Of a stretch of DNA of 64,000 bases, positions 22,461-32,560 are shown piece after piece. The first letter of the stretch is position 1; each line of letters starts with the position of its first letter. The translations under genes and the position numbers were made by a program. The notes beneath the pieces were generated by a model, which searched no databases, was not told where the DNA came from, and worked only from the letters and a program-made list of their open reading frames with translations. Source of the DNA: Rhabdophis nuchalis (Eukaryota > Chordata > Lepidosauria > Squamata > Natricidae); the NCBI GenBank assembly GCA_039707465.1, contig CM077645.1:148857503-148921502 (forward strand). Direction: 5' to 3'.

Positions 22461-22810
22461 CAGGGGTGTCAAACTTAAGGCCCATGGGCCGGATCCACCC
22501 CACCGGTGCTTAGATCTGGCCCATGGGGCCACCCTGGAAACATTGAAGGACCGGCCTGCACGGCTTCTGGCAGCAAAAATGGAGCTCACAAGACCATATG
22601 CAGCTCACTCTCGAGTTCTGTTTTCGTTGGCAGAAGGTTACAGGAAACTGTTTCAGCCGTTTTTGCAGGCAGAGCACTCAGGCCACCACAGGCACCCTGA
22701 CACGAGTGATGTCGAGCTGGTCAGGCCTACCGCAGCCACATCCACCCCATCCCCTGAGGTCAAACACAACCATGATGCAGCCCTCAATGAAATCGAGTTT
22801 GACACCCCTG
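22461..22810. mobile_element. hAT MITE, CAGGGGTGTCAAACT family
   Basis: A 350-bp element starting CAGGGGTGTCAAACTTAAGG and ending GAGTTTGACACCCCTG is flanked by a perfect 8-bp duplication CTCTAGTT (22453-22460 and 22811-22818). Overlapping frames such as 22543-22821 are chance reads of the element. Confidence 0.92.
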
Positions 22811-22935
22811 CTCTAGTTTGACTTAAGCAAAAAGTCTTATTCAGACATTTTAAAGCTCGCTATCAACCAAAAATCATTACTAACAAGAACATAATCACAA
22901 GCTTGCATATAAAGGCTGTTCCTCTATACCTAGGT

Positions 22936-23360
22936 CAGTGATGACTAACCTCTTTGTAGCTGCATGTTGAAAGTATGTGCACACCCATAATGCAATGCAT
23001 GCACAAAGCCCCCACCCCCCACCCCCTGTGCATGCATGCCCGACACTCCTGTGCGCCCCGCTCCTACATATGTGGGTGCATCCCACTCTGCTCCTCTATC
23101 CCCCGCACATGACCCCCGCATGGTTCCCACCCTGTGCTTCTGCACACAACCCCCCGCACTCTCCCACCCCCATGAATGCATGCACATCTGCATGTGCCCC
23201 ACCCACCATGCATGTGCAGCAGAGATCCAAAAAGCCAGCTGGCCGGTGGGAGGTACACACACATGTGCGGTGTAGCTGAGCTGGGGCGATGGCTCATGTG
23301 CTCACACAGAGGGTTCTGTGTGCCACCTGTGGCACGCATGCCATAGATTTACCATCACGG
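22936..23360. mobile_element. Non-autonomous hAT, CAGTGATGGC family
   Basis: The left end is CAGTGATGACTAACC and the right end is TTTACCATCACGG. Flanks ACCTAGGT (22928-22935) and ACCTAGGC (23361-23368) match at 7 of 8 positions. The interior is rich in CCCCAC and CATGCATG. The frames within it on both strands have no domain. Confidence 0.88.
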
Positions 23361-23998
23361 ACCTAGGCCATTGAAATCCTACAAAAATTTAAGGAGATTC
23401 AAGCAAACAGATTATATCCAGAGCTACAGGCCAAACATACAGCTTTAAGAAAAGAAAAGAAACAAAAGAACAATCATCAATGTCAGGCTGCTGATAGTAT
23501 TTACACATGTTCAAGCAACAGGAGCATAATGCTTCCTATGTTTTCCAGAGCAGTGACTTTTGCAAACATGTTCTAAAAGGAGTGAATTTTATAATCCTCC
23601 ATACTGGTGAAAGGATTGGGGTCATAACTCAATCCCTGGCCTTTAGCAGGGCTAGGGGGTGGGGGTGGGGGGGGGGCGTGGAGAGTGCTAATTGACATTT
23701 TTCCATATGCTTTTCCTTGGGGCAGGGAGGGAAATAGTATGTACAAGAAGCCTCTTGAAGGAAACTACAACTATTCTTACTCTTGACCCACATTCTCAGA
23801 CCAGCCAAAATCTCGGCAACAAATTCTGTTTTGGGAGGGTACAGCTAAGTTAGCTTTTCTGAACAGGTTAACATTTTCCTATATAAAAAAAGAATAGACT
23901 ACTGTTATCATAAGGAAAATGTAACTGTACTATTTATTCAGTTTTGTCAAGCTTGGGAACCATAAACATGTCTCTTTAATGATCAAATGCAGCCAATA
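23361..23998. other. Unique non-coding DNA
   Basis: No gene recognised. A G-rich stretch (GGGGGTGGGGGTGGGG-like) lies at about 23654-23676. Confidence 0.5.
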
Positions 23999-24203
23999 CA
24001 GGTAGTCCCCATTTAACAATCATTCACAATTACGAGGATGATGAAAAAAGTAATTTTAAGACCAATCTTCACATGTACAAATTTGCAGGTCAAAACAAAG
24101 GAAAGCTGAAGTATGAGCAGCACATTTGTGGTTTCACTTAACAACCAACACATTTAAAAACAGATTTACTGATCCCAATTATGACAGTTAAATGAGGATT
24201 AAC
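23999..24203. mobile_element. Tigger/mariner-like MITE, CAGGTAGTCC family
   Basis: It begins with CAGGTAGTCCCCATTTAACA just after TA and ends at AAATGAGGATTAACT. The right end is degraded. Confidence 0.65.
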
Positions 24204-24863
24204 TAAGGGATAAGATTCAAAATACATCAATATATTTTCCAAATCCCTCTCACTTTAAGACCTGAACAGTATCTAAAAGCTTGAAGCAATTAATAATTTA
24301 AAACAAATGTAATCTTTAACACTAAGGAGTCAGAATAATTACAAAATAAAATAACCCTGGATAAATTTCATGGCAAAAATTGTATTGGTAATGTATTTGA
24401 TACTGCCTTCAGACATCTAAAGTTCATCAGCTGAGGGATAAAATTGTTCAATTCTTCCCCCAAGTGCTTACAACTAGACATTACTTCCAAAAGCAGGCAT
24501 AAAAATATTCAGTACACTGAATGTGCTTGCATTCCTGTGCAATTGAGCATTCAAAAAAGGCAGAGGCAACTCAAGTTATTTTAGCATCTCCAAATAATTA
24601 TCTTTATTTTGTAGGAGATGAGTTATGTGTAAAATTTGACTTTGCCCAGAAGAATGACCTCTCCACCTTAAATGTATGGAGAGAAGGTCAGGCTAGCAGA
24701 AAGCTGGTAGATGTGTGGAATTCCAAAATTGTGATAAACACAGCAAGTCTGGCTGCAATCACAACAAACTCTTTTATTTCCAATGCTGATGCAAATACAA
24801 CTTTTCTTACCCTTTCATCATCAGCCATAACATAAAGTTACTATTCCCTACTGTTTAAAGATA
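24204..24863. other. Unique AT-rich DNA
   Basis: A plus-strand frame at 24521-24835 (104 residues) is open but has no recognised domain or family resemblance. No supported gene. Confidence 0.45.
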
Positions 24864-25083
24864 CTCTGTTTCCCTGAAAATAAGACCTCCCCGGATAATA
24901 AACCCAATTATGGCTTTTGAGAGCATGCTCAAAATAACCCCTCCCCCCAAAATATTGCAACACAGCAGCAGCCATGAGGTGACCACACTCGCCGCCTCCT
25001 GCACCTCAAAAATAATAAGACCTCTCCGAAATTTCAGGGGTCAAAAGAAAATAAGACCCTGCCTTATTTTCGGGAAGACATAG
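24864..25083. mobile_element. MITE with GTTTCCC(C)GAAAATAAGAC termini
   Basis: The left end is CTCTGTTTCCCTGAAAATAA and the right end TTATTTTCGGGAAGACATAG. TA dinucleotides flank both ends (24862-24863 and 25084-25085), consistent with a mariner-like target. Two sister copies lie at 30485 and 60201 and share the interior GCAGCAGCCRTGAGGTGACY block. Confidence 0.8.
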
Positions 25084-25129
25084 TAGAGGAATGCCATATC
25101 AAAAAGCTTGGTTGGACATTCCAGCTGAA

Positions 25130-25440
25130 CTCAACATGAAAATTAGTCTGCTGGATCAGGCTGAGAACCATCTTACTCCATCAGTTTGGATTTCACAATA
25201 ACCAAGCAAATGAATGTGGGATGCTTACTAATAGAAAACAAAGATATACCCGCTGGTCCTTGCCATTCCCTTGCTACTGGCTTGAGACAAGCTGTCCTCA
25301 ACGCAGAGGTAACAACTTGTCCTTTGTGAACTTATCCAATTCTCTTTTAAACCCATCCAAATTAATGGCCATCACCACACCTTGTGGTGATGAATTCCAC
25401 AGGTTAATTACAGAGAAGATAATCCAAATCTGTAATGTTT
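25130..25440 (-). mobile_element. Probable old CR1/L3 3' region
   Basis: The segment AATTCTCTTTTAAACCCATC...CACACCTTGTGGTGATGAAT resembles, on the minus strand, the terminal part of an old CR1/L3 LINE. It is degraded and has no tail repeats, so the call is tentative. Confidence 0.35.
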
Positions 25441-26066
25441 ACCACTGAGGAGCCCTTAAACTCACTGGCTTCAGGGCTGAACAGGAAAAGCTGGGGCTTC
25501 AGGAAAGAAAGAAAGAAAGAAACAAAAATAGTACTATTATAGTGACATGGCAAAAAGCTTCCAACAGGGAGCAGGATAAAGAAACCCATGCATCTCTTCC
25601 TTATGGGAACCTAAAATGTGCTCCAAGACTAGAGCACATGTGGACACTAGTCCACATTAAATTTCTACATTTGGATCAAGGTACTTTGGGATTCAATTCC
25701 TACACTCCTTTGCATTTGCAAAACAATAAATCACTTTAAATGGCAGCCTCTATGAAGCTCCAGCGCATTTTGCAGAATCAAGCACAACAGTGAAATGGGG
25801 AGAAGGTTTGTAACGACTGCACAAACCTGTATTTACAAGCTGCCAAGAAAGCCCCATCAGCTATACAAAACTGCTCCTTCACCCCGGGTATTAGGTAATT
25901 GGACAGTTTGCTTTGAAAGAATCAACAGAAGGTTAATTCGGAAGGTCTTCTGGGAAAGTTAAAATGCTGGAGGATGTCGCACACGGAAAAAGACCGCTAT
26001 TAAAAGAAACCACAGAACTACCTTCGTTTAGGACACCAAATAAGAAAGTAGTTATTCTTTATTGCA
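25441..26066. other. Unique non-coding DNA
   Basis: Only a short GAAA repeat (25503-25521) is notable. No gene recognised. Confidence 0.45.
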
Positions 26067-26190
26067 AGGGTGGGGAACGATGGCCCTTTTATGACTTGTG
26101 GACTTCAACTCCCAGAATTCCTGAGCCAGCCATGCTTCTGGGAGTTGAAGTCCACAAGTCATAAAAAGACCACAGTTCCCTCCCTACAGC
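26067..26190. mobile_element. Palindromic MITE, GTGGGGAACRATGGCC subfamily
   Basis: An imperfect inverted repeat with arms containing TTTATGACTTGTGGACTTCA and its inverse shares the CTTCAACTCCCAGAATTC core of the other palindromic MITEs but has different ends. The target duplication is unclear. Confidence 0.7.
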
Positions 26191-26507
26191 TGCTATATTG
26201 CTTCACCTTCAGCAACTTCTCAAGCAAAGATGCTTGATGAAGGCAGACAGAGAAGGACTTATCAGCTTAGTGAATGGGAAGGAGGGTCCAATTAACTACC
26301 AAGCAGTCAGACATAATTCACCCTGATGAGGCCAATCAAAGAAGACTAGGAGGAAATGCAAATCCCAACCACTCATATAATATTGCAGGCAACACCTTTT
26401 CCTAAATCACATGAAAATGGGTCAAAGTGAGATTATGCTACCTTTGTGGGGGGAAATTTATCCAAAAGAACATAAATATTTTTCCAATGTTTTGCTTCCA
26501 TCCTGAC
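26191..26507. other. Unique non-coding DNA
   Basis: Nothing recognised. Confidence 0.45.
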
Positions 26508-26744
26508 CAGAGGTGGGTTCCGGCTGCTGCTACTGCCAGTTCGCTCAGCGATGCACCGCATGTGCAGTGCAACAAAAATTGCTCTATGCATGTGCAGAAG
26601 GCAAAAACAAGATGGCACCACCTACAGCACTGCCGAGAGAACCAGTTCGGGGACATGGCAAGTCTGGGTCACTACTACCAGTTCTAGCGACCTGGACCAC
26701 CAGGTTACTACCAGTTCGGCCAAACTGGTAGGAACCCACCTCTG
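26508..26744. mobile_element. hAT MITE, CAGAGGTGGGTTCC family
   Basis: The left end is CAGAGGTGGGTTCCGGCTGC and the right end TAGGAACCCACCTCTG. Flanks ATCCTGAC (26500-26507) and ATCCTGAT (26745-26752) match at 7 of 8 positions. Non-coding. Confidence 0.88.
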
Positions 26745-26951
26745 ATCCTGATTACGAAAACATTCTAGATATCAGTTCAGTCGCTGAACCCAGTGGAAAT
26801 GTCCGACACCCAAAATGTGAAAATATTAAGTGTTTGGGAGTTGTATTAGATTGTTTCACTTCATCCAATATTTCTGTGAGTGGAGGTGCTAGCAGCATGC
26901 CCTTGTTCCTGAGAACAAACCTTTGTTGAAAAAAAGCATTATGGTATATTG

Positions 26952-27801
26952 CAACGATGGTGAACCTTTTTTGGCTCGCGTGCCATAAATGGGGGGAGAG
27001 CAGGGAGGGTCGTGCGTGGGCGTGCCGCACCCATCATGTAATGTGCAACACCACCCCAATGCACATGTGCGCACTACAGGTGACCCCCCCCCCATTTTCC
27101 CCATGCTTTTTTCGTCCTCCCCAGGCTCCAGAGGCTTTATAGGAGCCTGGGGAAGACGAAAACAGACTCCCCACCCCCCAGAGACTCTCCGGAGGCTCCA
27201 GGGACCTTCAGGATGTTGAAGCCTGAATAATGAGGCTTCCCTGAAGCCTCTGGAGGGCAAAAAAAGACCCTCCGAGCAAACAGGAAGTGAATTCTGGTTT
27301 GCTCGGAGGGCCATTTTCAGTCCTCCAGAGGCTTCAGGGACATTCAGGAGGCTTCCCTGAAGCTTCTGGAGCACTTAAAAGGACCCTCCGAGCAAACCGA
27401 AAGTAACTTCCGGTTTGCTCAGAGGGCCATTTTCTACTCCTCCGAAGGCTTCAGGGACCTTCAAGAGTGTTGTACGTTGAACTAGAGATGAGGCGTGAGG
27501 CAAGCTGAAGTCACTTCCGGTTTGCTCATAGCATCCTTTTTAGTCCTCCAGAGGCTTCAGGGAAGCTCCTGAAGCCTCCGGAGGGCCTCTGTGGGGGGGG
27601 TGGGGGAGCTGTTTTCACCCTCCCCAGACTGGACTTACTATAAAGCCTGGGGAGGGTGAAAGATGGCTTTAAAAATGGCTGAATTCAGCTGGCCAGCGCC
27701 CGCATGCATGCTGGCCAGCTGACAGGGCAACGCCTTGCGTGCCCTGACAAATGGCTCCGCATGCCACCTGTGGCATGCGTGCCATAGGTGCGCCATCCCA
27801 G
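26952..27801. mobile_element. Non-autonomous hAT, CAGTGATGGC family, long copy
   Basis: An 850-bp element starts CAACGATGGTGAACC, ends GGTGCGCCATCCCAG, and is flanked by the perfect 8-bp duplication GTATATTG (26944-26951 and 27802-27809). The interior contains repeated inverted segments built from CTTCCGGTTTGCTC and CCTCCRGAGGCTTCAGGGA, giving an internal multi-hairpin structure. The 161-codon minus-strand frame at 26889-27374 reads through these repeats and has no domain. Confidence 0.9.
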
Positions 27802-28047
27802 GTATATTGTGTCTTCATCTGGGACTTCAACTGATTTGTTTATGGTAACAAGTGATATGCTAACAGCCAGAGAGAGATACAGATAATATAACTGGCATTA
27901 TAGTATAAAATGCTTCAGTCTTTGCCACATCTTGGGAGTTATGTGTTGTTAATAGGGATAAATAAGGACTTCACCATCTACAACAGAGGTGGGGAATGAT
28001 GCCCCCTTTATGACTTGAGGACTTCAATTCCCAGAACTCATGGCTCA

Positions 28048-28545
28048 GAAATGAGGCGGAGGCTTTTATTAAAAAACATTCTCCCCAGTTGGGAGATGAA
28101 GATGGGGGAACGGAGGGAGCGACGGCCCCGCCCGGGGACAGGGAAGAGGAGTCAATTGCAAAAAGACTTAGATCGCAAAAATGATTTTATTTGAAACTCT
28201 ATTGTAATTGTTGATACAAGATAAAATGGCAAAAAAAAAAGATGAGTGAATATATAGACTATACAATGTAATATTTTTATATGTTTATCCTTTACTTTTA
28301 AAATTGTAAATTTATGAAGTTTTGGGACGGCCACCACCAACGGCAGGGAAGCTACCAAAATGTTACCTTTACCCTATACCAGGGGTCTGCAAAGTCGGCT
28401 CTTTTAAGACCTAGCTGGCTGGGGAATTCTGGGAGTTGAAGTCCACCAGTCTTAAAAGAGCCGACTTTGCAGACCCCTGCCCTATACCTTTTCCCTTGTA
28501 AAAATTTTGAAAACCAATAAAATACTTTTCAAAAAAAAAAAAAAT
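28048..28545 (+). mobile_element. Poly(A)-tailed retroposon, probably L1-like 3' end
   Basis: The insert ends in AACCAATAAAATAC...(A)14 at 28545, a polyadenylation signal followed by a tail. It begins within the left MITE half. The body is AT-rich and resembles a squamate L1 3' UTR, but I cannot exclude a processed copy of another transcript. It is interrupted by the MITE at 28380-28479. Confidence 0.5.
28380..28479. mobile_element. Palindromic hAT MITE, GTCTGCAAAGTCGGCTC subfamily
   Basis: A 100-bp inverted repeat starting CAGGGGTCTGCAAAGTCGGC and ending in its inverse is flanked by a perfect 8-bp duplication CCCTATAC (28372-28379 and 28480-28487). It lies inside the poly(A) retroposon. Confidence 0.92.
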
Positions 28546-28603
28546 CTGGGGGTTGGTCCACAAGTCATAAAAACGGCCATCATTATCCATCCCTGGTCTA
28601 CAA

Positions 28604-29167
28604 TAATATTAGAAGATTCAGGAACTATTGCTTATAGCTGTCATTTCTTAAAACTAATCATCTGAATTGAATTTATACTGTGACTTGACATAGGAATATT
28701 CAAAAACTCGGGACTGTTATATCAAGATTTCCTCTCTTTCACTATTTTTGCAATGATCTGTTTAGCGTTAGAACTGGCATAAGAAATCCAATTTAAAAGT
28801 TGCACCATACGCCAAAATTATTATGCAATGAACTGTGTGCACACAGTGGCTCACCACAACCATCGGGCAGTTTTCTCCCACACTACCTCAAACTGTCATG
28901 CAAGAAGCATTCACCTACAACATTACTGGAGTGAGGAAAAGTATACACAAAAATGATTAAGTATTAACAACTACTTTGATACATGAGTGTGCCAGTTGCA
29001 ATTATAATATATGAGTGTGCCAGTTGAAATTATTTTATATGTACATATCATAAGACAAATGTCTTAAATGTTCAATTAGATATACGTCCCCTATTCCAAA
29101 ATAGACAAGGGGGTTAATGAGAATTCAGTATCTAGCACATAGAAAGACGGTTTGTTTTATATAATAT
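28604..29167. other. Unique AT-rich DNA with a short tandem duplication
   Basis: Around 28982-29040 a unit ATGAGTGTGCCAGTTGMAAT and its neighbours occur twice in tandem. Nothing coding. Confidence 0.5.
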
Positions 29168-29492
29168 GGATAGTCCTCAACTAATAACGATTCACTTGCA
29201 ACCATCACAGCATTTCCACAGTCACATGATCAAAATTCAGGGGTTGGCAACCAGTATATATTTTTGATGGTTACAATAACCGAGGGCCATTTGCAACCTC
29301 CCCAGCTGGCTTCCAACAAAGCAAAGTCAATGAAAGAAGCAAGAGTCACTTAACAACTGCATGATTCAGGTAACAACTGCAGTGATTCGCTTAACTGGCA
29401 AAAGAGCTTATAACATCACTTAACAATCCCCTTGCTTAGCAACAGAAATTCTGGTCCCAACTGTTGACATACAGTAAGTTGAGGATTTCCTG
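29168..29492. mobile_element. Tigger/mariner-like MITE, CAGGTAGTCCTC family
   Basis: It starts GGATAGTCCTCAACTAATAA and ends AGTAAGTTGAGGATTTCCTG, followed by TA. The interior motifs are shared with the copies at 31790 and 57006. Confidence 0.8.
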
Positions 29493-29518
29493 TACCTAAA
29501 CACAGCGTAATGCTAAAC

Positions 29519-29938
29519 CAGGTTGTCAAACTGGATTTCTTTGAGGGCTGGATCAACACTGTAGTTCTCCTCTGTGGGCTGGGGGGGGGGGCAGGGGGGG
29601 GGAGAAGGGACGGACGCCCCCTGTAGCACCCTGCCAGCCAAAACGGGGCATGGGGGGCTGCTCGTTTTCTGCCTCTCCAGCCTCCTGCAGCATTCTGCCA
29701 GCCAAAAATGGGCCATACAGCAGCCCTCTGCACAGCCTGTTTTTGGCTGGCAGAGTGCTGCATGAAGCTTTGGGAGGCTGAAAACAGGGCGTGGGGCATG
29801 CAGCCCACACTCAGCCCGTTTTGGCCGGTAGAGGCACAGCGGGCTGGTCCTTTGATATTTCCAGTCCAGCCCTGTAGGCTAGATTTAAACACCCCCGCAG
29901 GCCAATCCGGCCCACGGGCCTTGAGTTTGACACCCCTT
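29519..29938. mobile_element. hAT element, CAGGGGTGTCAAACT family
   Basis: The left end is CAGGTTGTCAAACTGGATTT and the right end TTGAGTTTGACACCCCTT. Flanks TGCTAAAC (29511-29518) and TGTTAAAC (29939-29946) match at 7 of 8 positions. The interior has three alternating repeats built around TGCCAGCCAAAA and its inverse, so frames appear in several directions (such as 29416-29892 minus) without any protein domain. Confidence 0.88.
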
Positions 29939-29946
29939 TGTTAAAC

Positions 29947-30484
29947 CCTTTGATAGGCCCCAAAATCCCAAAACTGGTTACAAGGGAATGCATACCCAAA
30001 TACTATGAAACATTAGGGAGAAACAGACTGGACTTAATCAGTTGGAAAGCAGCTCACCAATGCTGTTCTGTAAGACATTTGCCCTGAAAGTGTTCATCAT
30101 TAGGAACATAAAGGTCACAGCAATATCTAAAACTGCAGCTTCCAGGTTGAATAAAGCAGAATTCTTATAGCAACAGATCCAATTCTCCCCAAATATCAGT
30201 CACTCCTTCCACTCAAACACACCAGATTCAGGTCAAGAACCATGCAGGAAAACTACAAGCTTCGTTGTTGAACAGTCAGTCAAACGATGGAGGCTCAGAC
30301 AGTCACATCCACTGCCATCAAGGAAAAGCAGTTAGCTGCCAGATATTGGAGTATATATTAAGGAAGAAAAAAAGAGGAGAAAGGAAGTTCTTAAAAGGTA
30401 GGGTGTTAGAAACTTGATCCACCAAAGGATCTCCTGCCAGATGTGTGATTTTACTGAAACTAGCCCGAAATTCAACTTCTCGCA
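29947..30484. other. Unique non-coding DNA
   Basis: No gene or repeat recognised. Confidence 0.45.
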
Positions 30485-30720
30485 CCCTGTGTCTCTGAAA
30501 ATAAGACCTCCCTGGATAATAAGCCCAATCGGGCTTTTGAGTGCAGGTGCTAAAGTAAGCCCTCCCTGAAAATATTGCAGCACAGCAGCAGCCGTGAGGT
30601 GACTACCCTCGTCGCCTCCTGCACCTCAAAAATAATAAGACATCCCTGAAAATAAGGCCAAGTGCTTATTTCGGGGGTGAAAATAAAATAAGAACTTGTC
30701 TTATTTTCGGGGAAACACAG
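30485..30720. mobile_element. MITE with GTTTCCCCGAAAATAAGAC termini
   Basis: The left end is CCCTGTGTCTCTGAAAATAA and the right end TTATTTTCGGGGAAACACAG followed by TA. The interior block is shared with the copies at 24864 and 60201. Confidence 0.78.
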
Positions 30721-30795
30721 TAATTAAGCAGAGCACTGCAGACATCAAAAAAGGACAGTGTGTCCTCTTTACTTGCTGTAAAACCATGGCAAGTG

Positions 30796-30853
30796 AGCAT
30801 ATAGCCCCCGGTGTATTTTTATTGAGCATATAGCCCCCAGTGTATTTTTATGT
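30796..30853. repeat. Tandem duplication of a ~29-bp unit
   Basis: The unit GAGCATATAGCCCCCRGTGT continuing ATTTTTAT is present twice in direct succession with one difference. Confidence 0.85.
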
Positions 30854-30879
30854 ATACACAAACACAACTGTGTGTATGC

Positions 30880-31150
30880 ACTTCTAGGCGAGTACCTGGC
30901 AGCTGGAGACTGTAGCAAACCAAAACTCAGAATATATATGGTGTGTTTACTAAACCATCTGGTATCAACAGATTGCAAAAGGTGGACAACAAGCACTTCA
31001 GGCGAGATGCTGTGTCTGCCTTTTCCATGGCTGCCCCTATCTTATCGAATACCTTCTTCCCACAGGTGATCTGGCAAGCCCCCAACCCTTGCCCTATTAG
31101 AGCCCACATCAAGACCCAGGTGCTGGGATAGAGTGAAGATATTTGGAGTT
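30880..31150 (+). mobile_element. Old LINE 3' coding fragment
   Basis: The plus frame around 31017-31120 reads AFSMAAPILSNTFFPQVI followed by a segment that parallels the C-terminal [15 protein letters not shown] region of CR1 reverse transcriptase. Decayed, no tail seen. Confidence 0.4.
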
Positions 31151-31170
31151 GGTTGAGGGACATCCTAAGG

Positions 31171-31293
31171 CAGAGGTCTTCAAACTTGGCAACTTTAAGA
31201 CTTGTGGACTTCAACTCCCAGAATTCTCCAGCCAGCAGAATTCTGGGAGTTGAAGTCCACAAGTCTTAAAGTTGCCAAGTTTGGGGACCCCTG
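31171..31293. mobile_element. Palindromic hAT MITE, AAACTTGGCAACTTTAAG subfamily
   Basis: A 123-bp palindrome starting CAGAGGTCTTCAAACTTGGC and ending in its inverse lies between TCCTAAGG (31163-31170) and TCCTAAGA (31294-31301), 7 of 8 identical. Confidence 0.88.
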
Positions 31294-31331
31294 TCCTAAG
31301 AAGATGACTGAAGTACCAGGTTTTTTTTGTT

Positions 31332-31783
31332 GAATGAATGAATGAATGATTTAATTTATAGACCGCTCCTCTCCCCGTAGGGACTCGGAGCGGTGAACAG
31401 GGAAAACTAAAACCACAATACAATAAATATACAAATACAATTAAAAACAAATTAAATCTGGGCCTGTGCTAAAATCCCCTTAACCTGCTAAAATACCCAA
31501 TTAAAACAGCTAGACCCTGTAGAGAGAGGCTACCCAAGGCCGGCCAAACGGAAAAGATGAGTTTTTAGTTTCAGACGGAAGGAGCGGAAGTCCGTGGTTG
31601 TTCTGATGTCGGGGGGAAGGTCGTTCCAGAGGGCTGGGCCCGCCACAGAGAGAGCCCTTCCCCTGGGCGTCGCCCGCTGACAGAGTCTAGTGGACGGCAC
31701 CCGGAGAAGTCCCTCTCTGTGGGAGCGAATCGGCCGTGAGGATGTATGAGGCATGTATGTTCCTGGCTGCTATGGTTCATGAT
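31332..31783 (-). mobile_element. CR1/L3 LINE, 5'-truncated
   Basis: The minus strand carries the last ~85 codons of reverse transcriptase (31530-31783) with [27 protein letters not shown] and a stop. The 3' UTR follows with CCGCTCCGAGTCCCTACGG at 31360-31395 and a tail of GAAT units (31332-31350 as TGAA on the plus strand). Confidence 0.9.
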
Positions 31784-31789
31784 TTTATA

Positions 31790-32169
31790 CAGGTAGTCCT
31801 CAACTTACAACAGTTCATTTAACGACCGCTCGAAGTTAGTGCGGCACTGAAAAAAGTGAGTTATGACCATTTTCCTCACTTATGACTGTTGCAGCATCCC
31901 CATGGTTACATGATTTACATTCATATGCTTGACAATTGGTTCAGATTTGTGACCATTGCAATGTCCTGAGGTCATGTGGTCATCTTTTGCAACCTTACGA
32001 CAAGCAAACAACAGTGTTCCTAATTTAGCAACCGTATCGATTCATTTAACAAACGTGGCAACAAAAGTCGTAAAACGGGACACAACTCACTATTGACTTA
32101 TGCATGCAATTTCTCACTTAGCAATGTAAATTCTGGGCTTAATTGTGGTCGTAAGTACAGCACTACTTG
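31790..32169. mobile_element. Tigger/mariner-like MITE, CAGGTAGTCCTC family, near full length
   Basis: It starts CAGGTAGTCCTCAACTTACA after TA (31788-31789) and ends GTCGTAAGTACAGCACTACTTG before TA (32170-32171). The left and right halves are roughly complementary over much of the 380 bp. Typical phrases are GCAGCATCCCCATGGTTACA and ATGTCCTGAGGTCATGTGGT. Confidence 0.85.
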
Positions 32170-32191
32170 TACTTATAGTATTGGTTTAATT

Positions 32192-32552
32192 CAGCGGTCC
32201 CCAACCCCCTGTCCGTGGACCGGTGCCGGTCCATCGCTTGATAGGAACCAGGCCACAGTGAGCGGCGCAACTCTTAGAAAGGGCGAGAGAGGAGGAGGAG
32301 GGAGGAGGGGGCAGTCCCCTGGGCAGAGCGCGCACCGAGGGCGGGAGATCACAGGCACAGTCACTTGCGCCATTGGGGGCCCGAGAGGGGCGAGTAAGCC
32401 AACTTACACACACACACACCCGCACACACATGCACCACCTTTTCCCCATCCCCCCTGCTCCCCCTCTACGCCGGCTGAGCTATGGCCACCAGTCCACGGA
32501 ATTTTTTTAACATGAAATCAGTCCCTGGTGCCAAAAAGGTTGGGGACCCCTG
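32192..32552. mobile_element. MER1-like hAT MITE
   Basis: A 361-bp element starts CAGCGGTCCCCAACCCCCTG with a GGACCGGTGCCGGTCC block and ends AGTCCCTGGTGCC...GTTGGGGACCCCTG. A perfect 8-bp duplication GTTTAATT flanks it (32184-32191 and 32553-32560). It belongs to the same family as 18275-19902 but is much shorter. Confidence 0.93.
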
Positions 32553-32560
32553 GTTTAATT

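Larger units (their letters stand above)
27984..28595. mobile_element. Palindromic MITE (GTGGGGAATGATGCC) split by a poly(A) retroposon
   Basis: The left half starts CAGAGGTGGGGAATGATGCC and the right half ends CATTATCCATCCCTG. Flanks ATCTACAA (27976-27983) and GTCTACAA (28596-28603) match at 7 of 8 positions. The halves are separated by the retroposed sequence at 28048-28545. Confidence 0.8.

Noticed and set aside
22461..22810. hAT MITE region as a short coding exon (frame 22543-22821)
   Set aside because: The frame lies almost wholly between the two CTCTAGTT duplications and is explained by the transposon.
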